A stretch of 64,000 nt of DNA from CBDIDH01 sp965277595 (GTDB lineage: Bacteria > Planctomycetota > Planctomycetia > Isosphaerales > Isosphaeraceae), in contig CBDIDH010000002.1 of the NCBI GenBank assembly GCA_965277595.1, forward strand, positions 1,240,001-1,304,000, written 5' to 3'. Positions within the stretch are counted from its first letter, which is position 1; each line of letters starts with the position of its first letter. This document shows positions 58,976-64,000 of this stretch, in pieces. Under the pieces are notes generated by a model. The model did no database searches, was not told the DNA's origin, and saw only the letters and a program-made list of their open reading frames with translations. The position numbers were made by a program, and so were the translations under genes.

Positions 58976-59520
58976 AGTCGATCGGTTCCTTCAAGCAAGG
59001 GGTTGTCAAGGCGCAAAGGCACTGGACGGGCGGGCGGTACGATCAAGCCCTGGCCGAGGTGGATCGACTCCTGGAGGACTGGCCCCAGAATTCGCAACTG
59101 CTCGTCATGCGTTCCAACTTGATCTGTTTGCAGGATCGCGGGGACCTCAAGCCCTCGCTCGACGATGCCAGGATGGATCTGGAAGCGGCGTCCAAACTGG
59201 ACGCGGACTCACCGAGCCCCTTGATCGAGCTGGGTTACTTTCATTACGTTTATCAAGATGATGCCCTCGAAGCGAACAAGTATTTTGACAAGGCCGTCTC
59301 CCTCTGTGTCGACTTGCTCAGCCAGGCCCTCGTGGGACAGGCTGAGGCGCGTTCGGAACTGGGCCACGAGGCCAGGTCCTTCGATGCGTTGATGACCGCC
59401 TGTAGCCTGGCCACGCACTATCGAGGCTCCATGCGGGAAACCGTCCTGGAGCGAATCAAGATTCTGTTGAACGACACTCTGGGGGCGGAATCAGTCTCCA
59501 CGAACGAATCTAAGCGTTAA
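58972..59520 (+). CDS. TPR-like hypothetical protein between rpsM and rpsK
   Basis: 182 residues, helical with tetratricopeptide-like units (YDQALAEVDRLLEDWPQNSQ, and a later EANKYFDKAVSLCVDLLSQA). TPR proteins mediate protein-protein contacts. The TTG start is supported by GGAGG eight bases upstream and overlaps the previous stop. Base composition is slightly lower in GC than that of the ribosomal genes. It is followed after 34 bases by rpsK. Function unknown; its place in the operon suggests co-expression with ribosomal proteins. Confidence 0.65.
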   Translation: MKSIGSFKQGVVKAQRHWTGGRYDQALAEVDRLLEDWPQNSQLLVMRSNLICLQDRGDLKPSLDDARMDLEAASKLDADSPSPLIELGYFHYVYQDDALEANKYFDKAVSLCVDLLSQALVGQAEARSELGHEARSFDALMTACSLATHYRGSMRETVLERIKILLNDTLGAESVSTNESKR

Positions 59521-59554
59521 TCGTTTCGCGAACTATCGAGGGAGCAACGGACCC

Positions 59555-59935
59555 GTGGCCAAGGCCAAGAAGCGGAAGACACGACGCAACGTCAGCCGGG
59601 CGGTCGTGCATATCAAGGCGACCTTCAACAACACGACGGTCACGATCACCGACCCGAACGGCGATGCGCTCTGCTGGGCCTCGTCGGGAACCGTCGGCTT
59701 CAAGGGAAGCCGCAAAAGCACCCCCTTCGCCGCTCAGCGCGCGGCCGAAACGGCGGCCTCGACCGCCACGAAATATGGCGTCAAGGAGGTCGAGGTCAAG
59801 GTCAAGGGCCCCGGCTCCGGTCGCGAAAGCGCGATCACGGCGCTGCAAGCCTCGGGCCTCTCGATCAAGGCCATCGAAGACGTCACCCCGCTGCCGCACA
59901 ACGGCTGCCGCCCGCCCAAGAAGCGACGCGTCTGA
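59555..59935 (+). CDS. rpsK: 30S ribosomal protein S11
   Basis: 126 residues: GVVHIKATFNNTTV-like (here AVVHIKATFNNTTVTITDPN) and DVTPLPHNGCRPPKKRRV at the C-terminus are diagnostic. The start is a GTG at 59555. It lines the mRNA exit platform. Confidence 0.95.
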   Translation: MAKAKKRKTRRNVSRAVVHIKATFNNTTVTITDPNGDALCWASSGTVGFKGSRKSTPFAAQRAAETAASTATKYGVKEVEVKVKGPGSGRESAITALQASGLSIKAIEDVTPLPHNGCRPPKKRRV

Positions 59936-60236
59936 CCGTCGTTCGTTCTTGTTTGTTGGAAGACGACGCCCCTTCGGAAATCCGGGTGAATCGGGAAACG
60001 GGTTCGCCTAAGCCCGGGAACGTGTCCGCAGGGGTCGGTCGTGGTTGTCGAAAGCGAGAAGAAAGGGGCTCCGTCCGCCCGATCACCGGGCAAGAGCCAG
60101 ACGTCCGAGGAACCCGCGGGAAAGCGCCAGGGAATTCGGGATCGGACCTGAACCGAGATCCCGCCTTGGTTGTTTGAGCGGAACAACTCGGCCCAACAGA
60201 ACCCGTTTTTGAGACCGAAGGATCTTTGAGAACGTT
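59936..60236. other. spacer between rpsK and rpsD with a hairpin
   Basis: 300 bases without a gene. GGGATC (60138-60143) pairs with GATCCC (60157-60162) and CC/GG inside, in the leader of rpsD, whose product S4 is an autorepressor of its operon in other bacteria. Whether this is its site is open. Confidence 0.35.
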
Positions 60237-60866
60237 ATGGGACGCCATATCGGGCCGGTCTGCCGGCTCTGCCGCCGCGAAGGGTTGAAGCTCTTTCTCA
60301 AGGGGACGCGCTGCGATACCCCGAAGTGCGCCGTGAGCCGCCGCGAAGGCGTGCCGGGAATGCACCAGTTCCGCCGGAGCAAGGCGAGCGAATACGCGAT
60401 CCGGCTCCGCGAGAAACAGAAGGTCAAGCGCTATTACGGGATCTTCGAGCGGCAGTTCCGCAAGTACTTCGAGCTGGCGAGCCGTCGGCCCGGAAATACC
60501 GGCGACGCCCTCATGGCCCTGCTCGAACGCCGACTCGATAACATCGTGACCCGCCTTGGGTTCGCGACGAGTCGCGCCCAGGGGCGGCAGATGATCACGC
60601 ACGGCCACGTTCTCGTCAACGGCCGGAAGCTCGACATCCCCAGCTACCTGGTCCGCCCCGGCGACACGATCAAGGTCAAGGACCGCGAGCACTCGCAAAA
60701 ACTCGCCGCGACGAACCTCGAAGCCGAAGGCATGCCGCCGGTTCCCGAATGGCTCGATCGCGTCAGCACCAGTCCTCCCGAAGGGCGTGTCGCCCGGCTC
60801 CCGGCGAAGCAGGATATCTCGCTGCCGGTGACCCCGCAACTGATCGTCGAGTTGCTCAGCCGTTGA
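60237..60866 (+). CDS. rpsD: 30S ribosomal protein S4
   Basis: 209 residues: four-Cys zinc site near the N-terminus (CRLC, CDTPKC), then the S4 RNA-binding domain GFATSRAQGRQMITHGHVLV. An assembly initiator protein of the 30S subunit and an autorepressor in many bacteria. Confidence 0.96.
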   Translation: MGRHIGPVCRLCRREGLKLFLKGTRCDTPKCAVSRREGVPGMHQFRRSKASEYAIRLREKQKVKRYYGIFERQFRKYFELASRRPGNTGDALMALLERRLDNIVTRLGFATSRAQGRQMITHGHVLVNGRKLDIPSYLVRPGDTIKVKDREHSQKLAATNLEAEGMPPVPEWLDRVSTSPPEGRVARLPAKQDISLPVTPQLIVELLSR

Positions 60867-61034
60867 TGAATCTTCGGAGGGGATCGAATCCAGGAATCGT
60901 GGATCGATCCCTCCGCGATCGCGGCGAGCGAGCAACCGACCGAGGTTCTTCCACCCCTTTTTGGACGTTGAATCGGTTGTCTTCGGCCCAGCCCAATCCG
61001 GGGCCGCCGCCGGCAACCCTTTCTGGAGAGACCG

Positions 61035-62039
61035 ATGCGCATCCGTTGGCGTGGCCTCGAACTTCCCAGCCGGGTCATCTGTAACCGCGAGAAGTTGACC
61101 GACGCATACGGCGAATTCCACGTGGAACCGTTCGAACGCGGGTTCGGCCACACCGTGGGGAATAGCCTGAGGCGCATCCTCCTGTCGAGCCTGGAGGGGA
61201 GCGCCGTCACGAAGATCAAGATCCAGGGGGTCCAGCACGAGTTCTCGTCGATCCCCGGGATGGTCGAGGATATCACCGACCTCGTCCTGAACATCAAGGG
61301 CCTGGTCGTCAAGAACCACTCCGAGCAGTCGCGAACGATCCGAATCGAACGCGATCGCCGGGGCGTCGTGACCGCGGCCGACATCCTCCACGACGAGAGC
61401 GTCGAGGTGATCAACCCCGACCACATTCTCTGCACCTTGACCGATGACGTCCCCTTCGCCCTGGAAATGTCGGTCGAGAACGGCCGAGGTTACCGGCCCG
61501 CGGCCGAGGGGCACACCGACGAGCTGGAAGTGGGCGCGATTCCGATCGACGCCATCTTCAGCCCGGTGATCCGCGTCGAATACCGGGTCGAGAACACCCG
61601 GGTCGGCCAGCGGACGAATTACGACAAGCTGGTCCTGCGGATCTGGACGACCGGAACTCTCGGCCCCGAGATGTCGCTGGTCGAGGCCGCCAAGATCATG
61701 CGCAAGCACCTGAACCCGTTCGTTCAGTATTACGAACCAGGGCCAGGGCTCGCCCCCGACGCGATCGGTCAGGACGGACACCGGTCCGAGCCAATCGACG
61801 CCGAACTCGAACGCAAGCTCGACATGAGCCTCGCCGAGCTGGAACTCTCGGTCCGCGCCACGAACTGCCTGGAAAGCGAAGGGATCACGACCGTTCGCCA
61901 CCTGGTCAGTCGGTCGGAAGATCAGCTCTTGACGGTGCGCAACTTCGGCGAGACCACCTTGAAAGAGGTTCGGGCCAAGCTGCACGAGATCGGCCTCGAC
62001 CTCGGCATGAACGTCCCCTCGTCGAAGTCGGGAGCCTGA
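61035..62039 (+). CDS. rpoA: DNA-directed RNA polymerase subunit alpha
   Basis: 334 residues: N-terminal dimerisation domain (FERGFGHTVGNSLRRILLSS) and the C-terminal alpha-CTD with LSVRATNCLESEGITTVRHL for promoter UP-element contact. It lies between rpsD and rplQ, the normal position. Confidence 0.97.
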   Translation: MRIRWRGLELPSRVICNREKLTDAYGEFHVEPFERGFGHTVGNSLRRILLSSLEGSAVTKIKIQGVQHEFSSIPGMVEDITDLVLNIKGLVVKNHSEQSRTIRIERDRRGVVTAADILHDESVEVINPDHILCTLTDDVPFALEMSVENGRGYRPAAEGHTDELEVGAIPIDAIFSPVIRVEYRVENTRVGQRTNYDKLVLRIWTTGTLGPEMSLVEAAKIMRKHLNPFVQYYEPGPGLAPDAIGQDGHRSEPIDAELERKLDMSLAELELSVRATNCLESEGITTVRHLVSRSEDQLLTVRNFGETTLKEVRAKLHEIGLDLGMNVPSSKSGA

Positions 62040-62042
62040 GCC

Positions 62043-62073
62043 GGGAGGAGACAGGAGTCGGGAGACAGGAGGA
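62043..62073. repeat. family C purine arm after rpoA
   Basis: GGGAGGAGACAGGAGTCGGG and more; only the purine arm is clear, starting four bases after the rpoA stop codon. A weak pyrimidine segment may follow at about 62085-62115. Confidence 0.7.
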
Positions 62074-62175
62074 AAACGCTCGCTTTCCTCGGTTTTCTCG
62101 AACCGCTCCTGGTTCCGGTCGCTTCGGATCTTTGATTTTCAAGACTTAGTCATATTCATATTCAAGAAAACGACC

Positions 62176-62589
62176 ATGCGCCATCGCAAAGCCGGACGTA
62201 AATTCAAGCGGTCGCCCGAACACCGCAGGATGCTGCTCCGCAACCTGGCCACGGCCCTGCTGGAGCACGGACGGATCGAGACGACCCTGGCCAAGGCCAA
62301 GGAAGTTCAGCCGTTCACCGAGAAATTGATCACGCTGGCGCGGGAAGGGTGGAACCTCAACAACTTCCGCCGTGTCCTGGCCGTGGTCACCAAGAAGGAC
62401 GTCGCCTTCAAGCTCTTCAAGGAGATCGGTCCGCGGTACGCGGGTCGGCCTGGCGGATACACCCGGATCTACAAGCTCGCCAAGGTTCGCCAGGGAGACG
62501 CCGCGCCGATGGGCGTGTTGACTCTCCTTGGCGAGAACGAGCAGGCGGCCAAGGCCCCGGCCAAGCCCGCCGTCGTTACCGCCAGCTAG
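62176..62589 (+). CDS. rplQ: 50S ribosomal protein L17
   Basis: 137 residues: MRHRKAGRKFKRSPEHRRML opens it and RPGGYTRIYKLAKVRQGDAA closes the conserved part. The last 20 residues are an Ala/Lys-rich extension. It ends the ribosomal cluster. Confidence 0.96.
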   Translation: MRHRKAGRKFKRSPEHRRMLLRNLATALLEHGRIETTLAKAKEVQPFTEKLITLAREGWNLNNFRRVLAVVTKKDVAFKLFKEIGPRYAGRPGGYTRIYKLAKVRQGDAAPMGVLTLLGENEQAAKAPAKPAVVTAS

Positions 62590-62617
62590 CTCGCGGATTT
62601 GCCTCTTGATGACCGAT

Positions 62618-62672
62618 CGAGAATCGATGACCGATGCGAGTTGGCCAAGCGCCAATCCGCATCGGTCGTCGG
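62618..62672. repeat. family B inverted pair after rplQ
   Basis: GATCGAGAATCGATGACCGA and the inverted GCATCGGTCGTCGGTTC with about 20 bases between. It is immediately followed by TTGATTGATTGATTG (62680-62697). Confidence 0.7.
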
Positions 62673-62730
62673 TTCTTTGTTGATTGATTGATTGATTCAC
62701 GTTCTTGACTTGATTGGGAGGCACGGCAAC

Positions 62731-63180
62731 GTGACCGCTCACCCGCACGACCCCGATTGCATCTTCTGCAAGATCTCCGACCATCAGGCCCCGGCGTCGG
62801 TGATTCTGGAGACCGCCGAGGTGATGGTCTTCCTCGATGCGCAGCCAGTGAACAAGGGGCACGTCTTGCTCGTCCCCAAGGCGCATTACGCGGACCTCGC
62901 CGACTTGCCCGAAGTGCTTGCCGGGCATGCCGGTTCGCTCTTGCCGAGGCTCTGCCGGGCGGTCCGCAAGGCGACCGGCGCCGACGGCTTCAACGTGGTC
63001 GTCAACAGTGGTCGCGCCGCCGGCCAGACGGTCGATCATGGCCACTGGCACGTCATCCCCCGCTTCCATAACGACGCCGTGAAGTGGCCCTGGCCGCGAA
63101 CGTCGTATCTGGATGACGACCTCGGTCAGTTGCGGTTTAACATTGCCCGCGAGTTGAATTTGAATCTCGTCGAGGATTGA
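62731..63180 (+). CDS. HIT-family nucleotide hydrolase or transferase
   Basis: 149 residues with the HIT motif HGHWHVIPR (HxHxHxx) and the usual upstream CIFCKISDHQAPASVI. HIT proteins hydrolyse adenosine phosphoramidates or dinucleotides; the exact substrate is not readable. The start is a GTG at 62731 with GGGAGG nine bases upstream. It converges with the toroid-protein gene, a family-A repeat lying between. Confidence 0.9.
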   Translation: MTAHPHDPDCIFCKISDHQAPASVILETAEVMVFLDAQPVNKGHVLLVPKAHYADLADLPEVLAGHAGSLLPRLCRAVRKATGADGFNVVVNSGRAAGQTVDHGHWHVIPRFHNDAVKWPWPRTSYLDDDLGQLRFNIARELNLNLVED

Positions 63181-63195
63181 CGCGCTTGCTTGCGG

Positions 63196-63256
63196 CAGGG
63201 CAAAGGGCAAAGGGCAAAGGGCAAAGGATGTTGCCCTCTGTCCTTCTGCCCTTCGA
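63196..63256. repeat. family A element, between convergent genes
   Basis: GGCAGGGCAAAGGGCAAAGG and more, junction GGATGTTGCCC, then CTCTGTCCTTCTGCCC. It lies between the HIT stop (63180) and the stop of the minus-strand gene (63271) and could act as a bidirectional terminator. Confidence 0.8.
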
Positions 63257-63270
63257 GCGAGCGGGCAGAA

Positions 63271-64000
63271 TCACTTGGGCCGGGATGCGGCGAGGGCGAG
63301 AAGACCGTAAGAGGTGACGAGGTTGGCGTCGCCTTCCAGAAAACGGTCGGCGGGGTTGACCCAGCTACCGTCGGGATTCTGTCGACTGCCGAGCGCCCGG
63401 GTCAGGTCGGAACGCCAGTCGTGAGACTGGCCCGAGGCGTCGGTGAGCGTCGGCCGGTCGAGAACCGCCAGGGCCTTGGCGAAGGTCTGGTAGTAGTAAT
63501 AAAGGCCCTGCTGGCCGAGCCCAGGGTTTTCGTCGACCGAGTAATGGCGGCTGATAAAGGTGATCGCCGCCTTGACGCGGGGGTCGTTCTCGGTCAGACC
63601 CGCGTAAATCATGCTCTTGAGACCGGCATAGGTCATGCTTGCGTACGACCGAAGGCCGCCGCTGTCGGCCGCCTTGCCGGCGACGCTCTCACCGGCATTG
63701 GCGGCGGTGTAAATGAAGCCGCCGTCGTTCACCTTGTCGGCCCAGGGCTGGTCGTTAAACTCGCTCTTGAGGTTCTGGCACCGCGAGACGAAAATCAGCG
63801 CCTTTTTCAGGGCGGGGTCGTCGGCGGGAAGACCGGTGTCGTGAAGGGCTTCGAGAAAATACGACGTGTTCGAGAGGTCGGGCCTTGAGTTCTTGCCGCC
63901 GTAACCCGCGCCTCCGTAATAGTTACTGTCGCGGTCCTTGCCTTCCGATTCGTCCCACTGCATGCTCTTGAGGAAGTCTTGCCCCGCCTTGATCTGGCGG
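63271..64000 (-). CDS. prenyltransferase/squalene-cyclase-like toroid protein, 5' part outside the window
   Basis: The frame is open to the right edge, so the N-terminus is missing; at least 243 residues are visible. The sequence has repeats of the alpha/alpha-toroid type: NPDGSWVNP (a QW-like motif), DNDGGFIYT-like (here VNDGGFIYTAANAG), and aromatic-rich helices (YYYYQTFAKAL). Such repeats occur in squalene-hopene cyclases and in related secreted proteins of planctomycetes. Catalytic DxDD cannot be checked. A role as a non-enzymatic secreted repeat protein is as likely as a cyclase. Confidence 0.65.
   Translation of the reverse strand, partial: RQIKAGQDFLKSMQWDESEGKDRDSNYYGGAGYGGKNSRPDLSNTSYFLEALHDTGLPADDPALKKALIFVSRCQNLKSEFNDQPWADKVNDGGFIYTAANAGESVAGKAADSGGLRSYASMTYAGLKSMIYAGLTENDPRVKAAITFISRHYSVDENPGLGQQGLYYYYQTFAKALAVLDRPTLTDASGQSHDWRSDLTRALGSRQNPDGSWVNPADRFLEGDANLVTSYGLLALAASRPK

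Overview
The window looks like chromosomal DNA of a high-GC planctomycete, most probably of the Isosphaeraceae (Singulisphaera/Paludisphaera/Isosphaera-like). The pointers are an 'EPRML' N-terminal motif on a secreted protein, a PEP-CTERM protein, a giant multidomain Ser/Thr kinase, secreted hypothetical proteins of planctomycete style, and very abundant heptamer-type repeats between genes. The genus is an inference. No rRNA, tRNA or CRISPR array was found.

Layout. Positions 1-12 kb: a SWIM zinc-finger protein with a small upstream partner, an acyl-CoA synthetase/GNAT fusion whose ATP-grasp domain appears internally deleted, a secreted hexapeptide-repeat protein, a LarA-type lactate racemase, a membrane glycosyltransferase and two secreted proteins of unknown function. 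Positions 12.9-16 kb: a coiled-coil/DUF2325-like protein, a strong terminator with a possible small RNA, and a low-GC island with a DUF3800 protein. Positions 16-26 kb: a pseudokinase-kinase-SRPBCC-DUF5939-cyclase protein, divergent from kdsD-kdsC and a 1,321-residue protein in the lptC/lptA position. Positions 26-44 kb: asparagine synthase, a thioredoxin-like protein, a HINT-domain secreted protein, a complete IS3-family element, a CxxCH membrane protein, glgC, an alkaline phosphatase, two GT4 glycosyltransferases, an M20 peptidase and a PEP-CTERM protein.

Positions 44-62.6 kb hold one long ribosomal cluster on the + strand: rpsJ, rplC, rplD, rplW, rplB, rpsS, rplV, rpsC, rplP, rpmC, rpsQ, rplN, rplX, rplE, rpsN, rpsH, rplF, rplR, rpsE, rplO, secY, map, rpmJ, rpsM, [two unknown genes], rpsK, rpsD, rpoA, rplQ. 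It is followed by a HIT protein and the end of a terpenoid-cyclase-like toroid protein on the - strand. rpmD, adk and infA, often found in such clusters, are not there, and two unknown genes sit between rpsM and rpsK.

The most striking non-coding feature is a set of three unrelated intergenic repeat families: A, heptamers of GGACAAA/GGGCAAA/GGACAGA type; B, GACCGATGACCAATGACC type; C, GGAGACAGGAGTC type. Each occurs as a purine-rich arm followed, on the same strand, by its approximate reverse complement, so the elements can form large imperfect hairpins. They sit only between genes, often right at stop codons, and in two genes apparently supply the last codons and the stop. The IS3-family element has inserted inside one family-A element, which resembles the way IS1397 uses REP/BIME palindromes in enterobacteria.
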